Assembly: GCA_031390755.1 (NCBI GenBank)
Contig: JANMTS010000015.1
Span: forward strand, 1 to 64,000
Origin: DATMER01 sp031390755
GTDB taxonomy: Bacteria; Acidobacteriota; Thermoanaerobaculia; Multivoradales; UBA5704
DNA: 64,000 bases
Direction: 5' to 3'
The notes beneath the pieces are model-generated. The model made no database searches, was not told the DNA's origin, and saw only the letters and a program-made list of their open reading frames with translations. Below, in pieces: positions 7,597 through 14,412 of the stretch. Numbering within the stretch: position 1 is the first letter of the stretch; each line of letters opens with the position of its first letter. The translations under genes were made by a program, and so were the position numbers.

Positions 7597-7806
7597 TTAA
7601 GGAAACATCCGTCGCTTCAGCAGATCGAGAAATCCGATACTCGACATCCCGAGAATCTCTGCTGCCATTCCCGCCGAGACTTGACCTTCTCGGAACATTC
7701 CAAGAACCGCCCATTCCTTCACTCGCTCGGCGACATCGCCCTCGGGGATATTCAGAGCAGCTATCAAGTCCCCCGGCAACTCGATCTCGATTTTAAGGGA
7801 GTTCAT
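7597..7806 (-). CDS. UPF0175-like small HTH protein, probable orphan antitoxin
   Basis: The 69-residue product MNSLKIEIELPGDLIAALNI continues with DVAERVKEWAVLGMFREGQV and SAGMAAEILGMSSIGFLDLL, the UPF0175 pattern with a C-terminal helix-turn-helix. A strong site, AAGGAGTTGGG, precedes the ATG. UPF0175 genes usually sit just before a DUF3368 PIN-like toxin gene. None is present here: the frame ends early at RRMFP and only unassignable sequence follows. It therefore looks like an antitoxin whose toxin and own C-terminal tail have been lost. Confidence 0.7.
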   Translation of the reverse strand: MNSLKIEIELPGDLIAALNIPEGDVAERVKEWAVLGMFREGQVSAGMAAEILGMSSIGFLDLLKRRMFP

Positions 7807-7902
7807 CCCAACTCCTTCCTGGTCATTCTATAGCCTCTGATCAGCAAGACCGCCCCCGTCCAATCCAGGCCCGGAGTGGTCGCGTCTTGCAGAGGAGACG
7901 TC

Positions 7903-8028
7903 ATGCGCCGACTTGCCTTCCTCATCCTTGACCTCGTCAGTCTCACCGCCTCCTGGTTCGGGTCGCCAAACCCGGAGGGTGCTGACCCTTCTGCGGACAG
8001 CGGGTGGGAGATCGATCCCAACGGCTAA
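7903..8028 (+). CDS. 41-residue peptide with hydrophobic N terminus and WEIDPNG C terminus
   Basis: An ATG preceded by AGAGGAG (spacing 5) opens a 41-codon frame. The N terminus MRRLAFLILDLVSLTASWFG looks like an export signal (two arginines, then a hydrophobic stretch). The remaining 21 residues are polar and acidic and end SGWEIDPNG. A perfect Rho-independent terminator follows 26 bp after the stop, so it is a self-contained short transcript. The next gene on the same strand encodes a TPR protein. This arrangement resembles propeptide/receptor pairs of RRNPP quorum systems. No known family is recognised, and the export and signalling roles are inference. Confidence 0.6.
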   Translation: MRRLAFLILDLVSLTASWFGSPNPEGADPSADSGWEIDPNG

Positions 8029-8054
8029 GGCTCGTCGTTCCGCAGATCTTGTTC

Positions 8055-8083
8055 CGGGTGCCTCGTGCACCCGCTTTTTATTT
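8055..8083 (+). terminator. Rho-independent terminator after the peptide gene
   Basis: CGGGTGC (8055-8061) and GCACCCG (8067-8073) form a perfect 7-bp stem with a 5-nt loop, followed by CTTTTTATTT. It lies between the peptide gene and the TPR gene. It could terminate the peptide transcript fully or act as a regulated read-through point into the TPR gene. Confidence 0.85.
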
Positions 8084-8139
8084 GTGGCAGTATTTTACCT
8101 CCGGAAGAGATGATGTGCTTCCGTTCCTTGAGGGGAAAC

Positions 8140-9447
8140 ATGGACGAGATCCACTTGACTCGCGAGTTGCTGCTTGCGGTCTCTGCAGGAGAGCTGCCTG
8201 CGGCATTTCTGGCTCAGGTTGGCCTTCGACACCTGATGAGCCTCTGCCCTCGCTGCCGAAGGGAGTTCGAGGCATTCCTACAGCAGAACGGCCCAGAGGG
8301 CGCCAAGGTGGACACGGGGCTCGCAACAGCGCTGGCGCTCCAGGTCGCCCTCTTGAGGGAGGAGCATCGCCGGGCCGAGCGCGACCTGAGGAGCCTGCTG
8401 GCTCTCGTCCCGGACGAACGGTCCGCGCGGATCCGCCGCTCGCGGACCCGGTTCCGGGGCAGCCATCTCGTTCACCTTCTATTGGAGAAGGCGCAGGAGG
8501 CGCTGGCACTTGACGCACGCACGGCCCTGCACCTAACCGAGCTCGCCTACTTCGTCCTCCAGCAGTCGGTGGTTGAGCCTGAGACGATGGAGCTTCTGGC
8601 CCTGATCTATGCATCTCTCGGGAACGCCAGCCGTGTCGCCGGCGAGCGGCGGAGGGCCGAGGAGTATTTCAGACAGGCTCGATACCTCGTCACCCGGCGC
8701 TCGGTGACGAATGCCGGCCTGCTCGCCCGGATCGACGATCTGGAAGGCTCGCTCTGCAAGGATCAGCGCCGGCTCGACAGAGCCGAGACGCTCTTCACCC
8801 GCGCCGCACTGCTGTACTCGATGGCGGAAGACCGGGCTGATCTAGCCCGCGTTCTCCTCAATCTCGGATCGACCTACAACCTCCAGGGCCATGTCGGTCG
8901 TGCGCTGGAGGTCACCCGGGCCGCCCTCGCCGAGTTGTCCGTCACAAGAGAACCTCGCCTCTACCTGAGCGGCCGGTACAACCTGGCTCTCTTCCTGGTC
9001 GAAAATGGGGAGCCCAGACAAGCCGAGCAGGTTCTGGAGGAAGATCGCGATCTCTATGAGAGCTATCCGGAGCCCTGGCTTCAGCTCCGACTCACAGGCT
9101 TGCGCGGCAAGATCTCCGTTGCTCGCGGGGATTTCATTGCCGCCGAGACTGCCTTCCTGGAGATGCGAAGTGGCTTCCTGGAACAAGGGCTAGGGTACGA
9201 CGCCGCCGTCATATCCATGGACTTGGCCCTCCTGTACCTGAAGCAGGGCCGGACAACCGAGCTGAAAACCCTTGGGCGAGAGATGCTTCCGATCTTCAGG
9301 GCTCAGGACGTACACCGCGAGGCGATTGCCGCCCTGGTACTTTTTCAAGAGGCTGTGAGAGACGAGCACGTCACCACCGCTTTCGTCCGAGAGCTGGCCG
9401 CCTATCTGGACCATGCCCGTCATGACCCATCCCTACGATTTCGATAG
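8140..9447 (+). CDS. Cytoplasmic TPR protein with short N-terminal helical domain (possible peptide receptor)
   Basis: The start is set at the ATG at 8140 (GAGGGGAAAC before it); longer in-frame starts run into the terminator. The 435-residue product begins MDEIHLTRELLLAVSAGELP and then LCPRCRREFEAFL, a single CxxC that may bind metal or be chance. From about residue 130 to the end it is helical with several TPR-like repeats (SLGNASRVAGERRRAEEYFR, ALLYSMAEDRADLARVLLNL, YNLALFLVENGEPRQAEQVL). No signal peptide and no clear DNA-binding motif are seen. The fold and gene order recall Rap/NprR-type peptide receptors. An alternative is a generic TPR scaffold. Confidence 0.75.
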   Translation: MDEIHLTRELLLAVSAGELPAAFLAQVGLRHLMSLCPRCRREFEAFLQQNGPEGAKVDTGLATALALQVALLREEHRRAERDLRSLLALVPDERSARIRRSRTRFRGSHLVHLLLEKAQEALALDARTALHLTELAYFVLQQSVVEPETMELLALIYASLGNASRVAGERRRAEEYFRQARYLVTRRSVTNAGLLARIDDLEGSLCKDQRRLDRAETLFTRAALLYSMAEDRADLARVLLNLGSTYNLQGHVGRALEVTRAALAELSVTREPRLYLSGRYNLALFLVENGEPRQAEQVLEEDRDLYESYPEPWLQLRLTGLRGKISVARGDFIAAETAFLEMRSGFLEQGLGYDAAVISMDLALLYLKQGRTTELKTLGREMLPIFRAQDVHREAIAALVLFQEAVRDEHVTTAFVRELAAYLDHARHDPSLRFR

Positions 9448-9601
9448 CCTCGTCGGTCTCTTGCGGCATCGGGCCAGGGATCGGCCGACGACTGTTGAGG
9501 AGATGAAGGAGGCCATCCGCGCCAAGGCCGAGGAGAAGTTTGGAGACGGAACTCGGAAGCCCACTGGCCAGAAACATCTCGACCCTCTGAAGACACCCTG
9601 A
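9413..9601 (+). CDS. Small protein overlapping the TPR gene, possibly an AbrB C-terminal fragment
   Basis: The frame from ATG 9413 (or 9422) gives about 60 residues: MTHPYDFDSLVGLLRHRARD, then PTTVEEMKEAIRAKAEEKF. The TVEEMKEAI motif resembles the C-terminal tail of AbrB/MazE-like antitoxins (VEEMDEAI in many). It overlaps the end of the TPR gene by 35 bp and lacks its own ribosome-binding site. It may be a coupled small protein, or the displaced 3' part of the AbrB gene that starts at 6958. Confidence in expression is low. Confidence 0.35.
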   Translation: MPVMTHPYDFDSLVGLLRHRARDRPTTVEEMKEAIRAKAEEKFGDGTRKPTGQKHLDPLKTP

Positions 9602-9722
9602 AGGGGTTACATCCCACTCCCGTCCTCCCGCGACTGCGCCAGGCCACCCCAAGACCCGTCCCCTTCCTCCTGAAAGCAGCCCGAAGTCTCTGCGCGGACA
9701 CGCCCGCCCTGGATCACCACCG

Positions 9723-9751
9723 TTGACAGACTGTGTGGCGCATAGTACTGT
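9723..9751 (+). promoter_or_regulatory. Sigma-70-type promoter of the PadR gene, leaderless layout
   Basis: TTGACA (9723-9728), a 17-bp spacer and TACTGT (9746-9751) form a good promoter. The ATG of the PadR gene begins 8 nt after the -10 box, so the transcript is probably leaderless. The overlapping sequence CATAGTACTGTG is the kind of site PadR proteins bind to repress themselves. Confidence 0.7.
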
Positions 9752-9758
9752 GTGGTCC

Positions 9759-10094
9759 ATGGGTGATGAAAACGCTTTCGGCAAATTGGAGCTCGAGCTG
9801 CGGCGCGGGGTGGTGGTGCTGGCGACGCTCTCGCAATTGCGGACTCCGCGCTACGGGTATGAGCTGCGGCAGGCACTGGCGGACAAGGGCATGCCGATCG
9901 AAGAGGGCACGCTGTATCCGCTGCTGCGCCGCCTGGAGACGCAAGGCTTGCTGACGAGCGAGTGGAGGATCGAGGACGGACCGCCGCGGCGTTATTACGC
10001 ACTCAACTCGGACGGCCGGACATTGCTCAAGAAGCTCACCGAGTCCTGGCAGGGCATGAACGAAGCCATGGACCGACTCCTGAAAGAGGGCTGA
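9759..10094 (+). CDS. PadR-family transcriptional regulator
   Basis: The 111-residue protein has the compact PadR winged helix: LELELRRGVVVLATLSQLRT, GYELRQALADKGMPIEEGTL, YPLLRRLETQGLLTSEW and the wing ending PPRRYYALNSDGRTLL. PadR proteins are usually autorepressors of small membrane-protein operons. The ATG at 9759 is chosen because it lies directly downstream of a strong promoter. It is followed after 2 bp by a HAAS-domain membrane protein, the common PadR partner. The pair probably responds to envelope or drug stress; no ligand can be named. Confidence 0.9.
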   Translation: MGDENAFGKLELELRRGVVVLATLSQLRTPRYGYELRQALADKGMPIEEGTLYPLLRRLETQGLLTSEWRIEDGPPRRYYALNSDGRTLLKKLTESWQGMNEAMDRLLKEG

Positions 10095-10096
10095 CC

Positions 10097-11050
10097 ATGA
10101 ACGCGAACGACGTGATCGAGTCCTATGTCACCGAGGTGGCCTTGCAGCTGCCGCGCAAGCAGCGCAACGATGTGGCGTTTGAGCTCCGCGCGCTGCTCAA
10201 CGAGGAATTGCAGGCCCGGGCCGAGGCGGGAGGATCCCCCTCCGGTACCCCTGACGCGGCCATGGCCACCGAGCTGTTGCAGGCCTTCGGCCGGCCCGAG
10301 GATGTGGCCGCGCGCTATCGGCCGACGCTGACCATCATCGATCCCGCGGACGGCCATGCGTTCCTGCGAGCGACGGTGGTCGGTCTGACGATCCTCTGGA
10401 GCCTCGGACTGCTGGCGAGCCTGCAACCCATCGGTTCCGGATGGGACGTACTCACGATCCTTGGCCATTGGTGGGTGGCCACCGTGATCCCGTCGCTGTG
10501 GTGGCCCGGCGTGCTGGTCGTGGGCTTCGGCCTGTCCGCCTGGGCACGCCGCCGGCGGCCGCAGACCGCCGCGTGGAAGCCGCGGGCGGCCGACCGCATC
10601 GGGGGCGGCCGCGCGGCCATGGTGCTGGGGCTCATCGGCATCCTGTGCGGGCTGTACGTGCTCCTCGAGCCCCGCTGGCTGCTGGATGTCCTCTGGAGCG
10701 GTCAGGCGGCGCCCGCAGCTTACGAGGCGCTCACGTACACCGAAACGTTTCGCCAGCGCCAGGCCCCCTGGCTGCTCGGGCTCCTGCTGCTGAACATTCC
10801 CATGTTCACCGCCGTGATCGTGAAGGGCCGCTGGCCGGCCCTTCTGCGGCGCCTTGAAACCGGGCTGAGCCTGGTTACCTGCGCGGCGATGGTGTGGACC
10901 GTCCTGGACGGCCCGGTGTTCATGACTTCGAGCAGCGATCGAACGGTCAAGTTCTTCCTTGTGCTCATCACCGCCTTCTCGCTGATCGCCATGGCCCTCG
11001 AGCAGCGCCGGAGCGTCAAGCCGGCTCCGAGCTCACAGATTCAAGCCTAG
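10097..11050 (+). CDS. HAAS-domain multi-pass membrane protein
   Basis: The ATG at 10097 gives 317 residues. The first 75 or so form a helical HAAS-type cytoplasmic domain (VIESYVTEVALQLPRKQRND, then EDVAARYRP). Six hydrophobic segments follow, for example ATVVGLTILWSLGLLASL, AAMVLGLIGILCGLYVLL and FFLVLITAFSLIAMAL. HAAS proteins are typically co-transcribed with a PadR regulator, as here (2-bp gap), and are thought to signal with it. The reaction or ligand is unknown. The gene ends just before a hairpin repeat. Confidence 0.82.
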   Translation: MNANDVIESYVTEVALQLPRKQRNDVAFELRALLNEELQARAEAGGSPSGTPDAAMATELLQAFGRPEDVAARYRPTLTIIDPADGHAFLRATVVGLTILWSLGLLASLQPIGSGWDVLTILGHWWVATVIPSLWWPGVLVVGFGLSAWARRRRPQTAAWKPRAADRIGGGRAAMVLGLIGILCGLYVLLEPRWLLDVLWSGQAAPAAYEALTYTETFRQRQAPWLLGLLLLNIPMFTAVIVKGRWPALLRRLETGLSLVTCAAMVWTVLDGPVFMTSSSDRTVKFFLVLITAFSLIAMALEQRRSVKPAPSSQIQA

Positions 11051-11073
11051 TTCGCTTCGATTCAATAGCTGCC

Positions 11074-11131
11074 GCGCACTCGGGAGGTCCAGAGCCTCAT
11101 TCCACTCCGGACCTCCCGCTCGCGTCGGGAC
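11074..11131. repeat. Hairpin repeat, left copy flanking the AbiE locus
   Basis: Arms 11082-11094 and 11105-11117 pair over 13 bp with one mismatch. The whole 58-bp element recurs at 12611-12667 in the same orientation with only a few substitutions. The two copies bracket the AbiEi/AbiEii genes. It may be the scar of a mobile hairpin element, or a pair of related terminators. Confidence 0.8.
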
Positions 11132-11151
11132 ATAAAGGCTTGCGGCTGGCA

Positions 11152-11900
11152 TTACACGGCGTTGATCGACTGCTCAGCTGCGGCCAATTGAGCCATGACT
11201 CGATCGAAGGATGGCGGCTCCTGCAGAAACATGGGACGCATTGCCGCATAGTCCTCGGCCAGCGCAGCCCGCCTATGCTCTGGCGGCACCAGTCTGAAGT
11301 TGCCATGCCGCGCCAAGTCATAGCGCGCCCAGGTCCGGGCGAACACCCGGCTCTTCCATTCCACAACGCGCGCGCACAGCGCTACGTCCCCCATGAACGA
11401 CGACGCCTCCGAATGTTCGAGAAGGCGAGCCACGTCGGCATAGTGACGCGCGTATCGTTCCGGGGTTGGTTGATCGGCCGGGCGATGGTACTCGGCGTAA
11501 AGAAGGAATGGACGGCTTCCTCAAGAAGAGGTGCGATGGTGTCTTCAGTCTTGACCCTGCACTGGCGCTGCATCTCCGCCATCGCCGCATCGCGCTGAGT
11601 CCGCTTACTCAACGCATCAAAGGCTCGCCCGTCCGCGCCTACGAACTCGGGCGACACCGACAGGTCGACATCCTCCGAGAATCGATCGATCACACCGAAG
11701 ACTTTGGACAGCGACGTTCCACCCTTGAACACCAGATGGGGTCCAAGAGCAGTCTGGGAGAACAGCACGCCCAGCAGCCAGCACACCCAGAAGTCCTTCT
11801 CGATGATCACGCTGTCTACCGACCTCCGGGTAGCCGCTTCCTCGAAGACCAGCGCGCGGAGTCGGGGCACCAACGCAAGGAATTGTTGAGCCGGATTCAT
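11152..11900 (-). pseudogene. AbiEii-type nucleotidyltransferase toxin, internally deleted and frameshifted
   Basis: The N-terminal part, MNPAQQFLALVPRLRALVFE to EDVDLSVSPEF, carries HLVFKGGTSLSKVF and the D-x-D of an AbiEii nucleotidyltransferase. The C-terminal part in another frame reads AEYHRPADQPTPERYARHYA and ends MFLQEPPSFDRVMAQLAAAE, as in intact family members. The two are joined near 11485-11495 with a frameshift, and the central block (some 70-100 residues in typical relatives) is missing. The toxin is therefore dead. It overlaps the intact antitoxin gene by 4 bp, the normal AbiE arrangement. Confidence 0.85.
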
Positions 11901-12541
11901 TGCAGGGCCGCCGAGCCCGCCGGCTGGTCCTGGGCCAGTTCGCGGAGCATTGGGCGCATCCAGCCCGGAGCGAGATCCAGGTCGGCCAGAAGCCGCATCC
12001 GTTCGGCGATCGGTAGCGTTTTGCGCAAGTTCGCCAGATGCTGCGGCGTAATGTGCTCTTGTCCCAGGCTCTTGAAGGCTTGGATCACCAGCCCACTCAG
12101 CCGATTGGCGGCCGCCATGTTGCGCGGCGATGTCCGGATGAGCATGATGTGCATGGGCCCGGCATGCACCGAACGACTCGCGCCGTCGGTCAGGAACTGC
12201 ACCTTGGCCGGCACCTGCTCCGACAGACCCAATAGATTGGCCGCGTACAGCCCGGCGGGCTGCACCCGGAGCTTGTCTTTTCCGACCAGCGCCTTGACCA
12301 CATCTTCGACGGACGGCCAGAGGATGCCCAGCAGCTTGTCCTGCCTCGGCTTGTCATAGAGGCCGCGCGCAAGACGCCGTAGCGCGCCCTGCGCCACCTG
12401 CCTCTGCAACGCCTTATCGATGGCCGCCCGGCTGCCCAGCGCAGCGAACGTCGATGGCGTGAACACCGTTCCAGGCCGGCTGTGCTGCACACGCCGGGCG
12501 ATTCGCGTCTCGGTGCTTTGGAGAGAGGGTGTACGTGGCAT
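11897..12541 (-). CDS. AbiEi-like type IV antitoxin (DUF6088-type)
   Basis: The 214-residue product has an N-terminal winged helix (GTVFTPSTFAALGSRAAIDK, ALRRLARGLYDKPRQDKLLG) and a C-terminal domain typical of DUF6088/AbiEi antitoxins (AGLYAANLLGLSEQVPAKVQ, FLTDGASRSVHAG). Such proteins repress their own operon by binding inverted repeats and counteract the AbiEii nucleotidyltransferase. A 13-bp inverted repeat lies 25-60 bp upstream. The frame is intact although its toxin partner is a pseudogene, so it now acts, if at all, as an orphan repressor or anti-addiction protein. Confidence 0.85.
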   Translation of the reverse strand: MPRTPSLQSTETRIARRVQHSRPGTVFTPSTFAALGSRAAIDKALQRQVAQGALRRLARGLYDKPRQDKLLGILWPSVEDVVKALVGKDKLRVQPAGLYAANLLGLSEQVPAKVQFLTDGASRSVHAGPMHIMLIRTSPRNMAAANRLSGLVIQAFKSLGQEHITPQHLANLRKTLPIAERMRLLADLDLAPGWMRPMLRELAQDQPAGSAALQ

Positions 12542-12565
12542 AGGGTGTACGGGTTACCGCCTTCT

Positions 12566-12600
12566 ATTTGTCCGAAAAGTAGCACGTTTTTCGGACAGAT
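12566..12600 (-). promoter_or_regulatory. Inverted-repeat operator upstream of the AbiEi-like gene
   Basis: Arms ATTTGTCCGAAAA (12566-12578) and TTTTCGGACAGAT (12588-12600) are complementary over 13 bp with one mismatch and a 9-nt spacer. Position and form fit the autoregulatory operators of AbiE systems. The GTCCGAAAA core is intact on both sides. Confidence 0.65.
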
Positions 12601-12610
12601 AAAAGAGGAA

Positions 12611-12667
12611 GCGCACTCGGGAGGTCCGGAGCCTCATCCCACTCCGGACCTCCCGCTCGCGTCAGAC
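12611..12667. repeat. Hairpin repeat, right copy flanking the AbiE locus
   Basis: GGGAGGTCCGGAG (12619-12631) and CTCCGGACCTCCC (12642-12654) are perfectly complementary over 13 bp with a 10-nt loop. The 57-bp element matches 11074-11131 in direct orientation. Confidence 0.85.
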
Positions 12668-12979
12668 ACACAAAACCCGTCCCTCCTCCTGAGAGCAGGT
12701 CGGAAGACGGGGCGGGATGGCGCGGCCTTGGACACGGCGGCGGACATCCCTCCTAGTTTTCAAAGAGCGCTGGCTGGCGGCCGGGTCATGGCGTGCGCTA
12801 CGCAACGGACCATCCGCTGTCGGCCAGGGCTGCAGACAATACACGAAGCACGGATGCAGTCAAGCACCAATTTGTCCATATTCTGGACGCCCCCATGACT
12901 CTGATTGAATCGATTCTTGGTTTTGCGGCCGTCGATGCCTGATCTCTGCGCTTCCGGGAGACTTCGACCGCTGGCCGTG
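12668..12979. other. 312-bp stretch without a recognisable gene
   Basis: Short frames occur in both directions, but none has a ribosome-binding site or a sequence that resembles a known protein. The only detail noted is CCCGTCCCTCCTCCTGAGAG near 12672, which resembles the stretch near 9655 upstream of the PadR promoter. It leads straight into the 20-bp tandem array. Confidence 0.5.
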
Positions 12980-13272
12980 AAGGTTATCCCGCGGCCGAGA
13001 AGGTTATCTGGCGGTGGATAACCTTATCCCGTGGCCGATAAGGTTATCCCGGTGTGGATAACCTTATCCCGCGGCCGTGAAGGTTATCCGGCGGCGGAGA
13101 ACCTTATCCCTCGGCCGATAAGGTTCTCCCGCGGCGGAGAAGGTTATCCCGCGGCCGGGGAAGCTTATCCGAGGCGGGAGAAGGTTATCGACGACGGGAG
13201 AAGCTTATCGGCCGCGGGATAAGGTTATTGGCGGCGGGATAACCTTATTGGCGGCAGGAGAAGGTTATCTGG
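12980..13272. repeat. Tandem array of about 15 degenerate 20-bp units in both orientations
   Basis: Units start at 12980 and every 20 bp after it (13000, 13020, and so on; one unit is 21 bp at 13140). Each begins AAGGTTATC or AACCTTATC and is followed by a GC-rich block such as CCGCGGCCGA. GATAAGGTTATC and GATAACCTTATC are reverse complements, so the unit occurs in both orientations. Variation is high between units while the period is almost constant, close to two helical turns. There is no repeat/spacer split as in CRISPR. No coding function is likely. Role unknown: a protein-binding array or a degenerate minisatellite. Confidence 0.9.
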
Positions 13273-13338
13273 AAGGGGGATGCCCCTCCCCGACCCTCCC
13301 CAGCTTCGCTGGAGAGGGCGCCGCCCTCCCGATCAGGA
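13273..13338 (-). repeat. CCCTCTCC-type dispersed repeat, degenerate copy
   Basis: GCCCCTCCCCGACCCTCCCC is followed by a short hairpin (CAGCTTCGCTG) and GGAGAGGGCGCCGCCCTCCC, then GATCAGG. It resembles the other CT-rich/GA-rich repeats in the window but lacks the clean GGATGGGATCAA end. It lies just downstream of the minus-strand anti-sigma gene, the usual position for the family. Confidence 0.5.
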
Positions 13339-13350
13339 GGGAAGCACCGC

Positions 13351-14412
13351 TCACCGGACCTGCACTTCGTAGGTTTCCAGCTCCACCCGCTTGCCGGCCT
13401 CCTGGGCCGCGATGCGGAGGGTGTAGGCGCCCGGCTTCAGGGCGGGCAGCAGGACCGGGAAGTCTCCCTGGGCGCTGCGGCGGAGGCCTTCGGCGCTCCA
13501 GACGACCTTGCCGGCGGCGTCCACGGCCTCAATGCGGTGGTCCTTGTGGGTTTCGGCGTGGGCCGGCTGGAGGATGGCGGCCGAGACGGTTCCGGCGGGC
13601 AGGATCGTCGGCTCGGCGGTGCCTCCCCGGACCACGTCGGCCGTGGGCCTGAGATCGGCGATGGCCAGGTTCACCTGCGGCGTCGGGCCGGCGACGATGC
13701 GGGAGAGTTGGTCCTGCATCTCCGTGGTCTGCCGGCGCATGTCGGCCTCGGACTGGCGGAGGCGGTCGATCTCGGCGGCCAGGGAGGCGAGACGGTCGCT
13801 TTCGGAACCGGCGCCGCTGGGACTCGGCGGGGCCGGCGGGGCTGACGGGGGAACCGGGGCCGGGGCTCCAGTAGTACCGGCGGCGGTGGGCTCCGGCGCC
13901 GCCGAGACGGAGGCGAGGCGGGATCTCATATCCTCGGCCTGGCCCGCGCTCCAGATCCAGCCGCCTCCAGCCACGATACAGGTGAGCCCGGCGGCGAGGG
14001 CCGCGGCGCGCCAGTTGCCCTGCGGGCGGGCCTGCCGAAGCTGCTTTTCAGGAGCCTGGGCAGGCTTGGAAAAAACGGCGATCCGGTCATCCTCCTCCAG
14101 GCGGCGGCTCATGCGGACCAGCTCCAGCTCGGCGGCGCACTCGGGGCAGGACTGGAGGTGGGCTTCCAGGGTCTCGCGGAACCCCGGAGACCCCGGAAGA
14201 TACCCTTCCGGTTCCTCGCCCCAGGCCAGGGCGACGAGCGCTTCGGACGGGATGTGCTGGTCGAAGATCGTCCACGCGCGGCGGGTGTCGTCGAGCGCCT
14301 TCCGGCAGCCTTCGCAGGATGCCAGGTGCTCGCGAACCTCGCGGCTCTCGGTCGCGTCGAGGGTGTTGTTCAGGTACCAGGGTAGGAGCTCGGTGGCTCT
14401 TTCGCAGTTCAT
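13351..14412 (-). CDS. Zinc-finger anti-sigma-type membrane protein
   Basis: The 353-residue product begins MNCERATELLPWYLNNTLDA and contains HLASCEGC (H29, C33, C36), a zf-HC2 motif. A second similar motif, AHLQSCPECAAEL, lies at about residues 83-95. A single membrane segment at about 135-155 (AAALAAGLTCIVAGGGWIW) is followed by a proline-rich linker, a coiled coil near 210-245 and a C-terminal beta-rich domain outside the membrane. It overlaps the ECF sigma gene by 4 bp, so it is the expected anti-sigma partner. The external domain may be the sensor. Confidence 0.85.
   Translation of the reverse strand: MNCERATELLPWYLNNTLDATESREVREHLASCEGCRKALDDTRRAWTIFDQHIPSEALVALAWGEEPEGYLPGSPGFRETLEAHLQSCPECAAELELVRMSRRLEEDDRIAVFSKPAQAPEKQLRQARPQGNWRAAALAAGLTCIVAGGGWIWSAGQAEDMRSRLASVSAAPEPTAAGTTGAPAPVPPSAPPAPPSPSGAGSESDRLASLAAEIDRLRQSEADMRRQTTEMQDQLSRIVAGPTPQVNLAIADLRPTADVVRGGTAEPTILPAGTVSAAILQPAHAETHKDHRIEAVDAAGKVVWSAEGLRRSAQGDFPVLLPALKPGAYTLRIAAQEAGKRVELETYEVQVR

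Noticed and set aside
13031..13222. 63-codon gene inside the 20-bp array
   Set aside because: The frame exists only because the array lacks stops. The 20-bp period is not a multiple of three, and there is no ribosome-binding site.
12980..13272. CRISPR array
   Set aside because: Units are contiguous 20-bp repeats with strong divergence and mixed orientation. There are no constant repeats separated by unique 30-40 bp spacers and no cas genes.
4508..13272. Prophage or integrative element
   Set aside because: The region is rich in accessory genes and repeats, but no integrase, transposase, phage structural gene or tRNA-adjacent attachment site was found.
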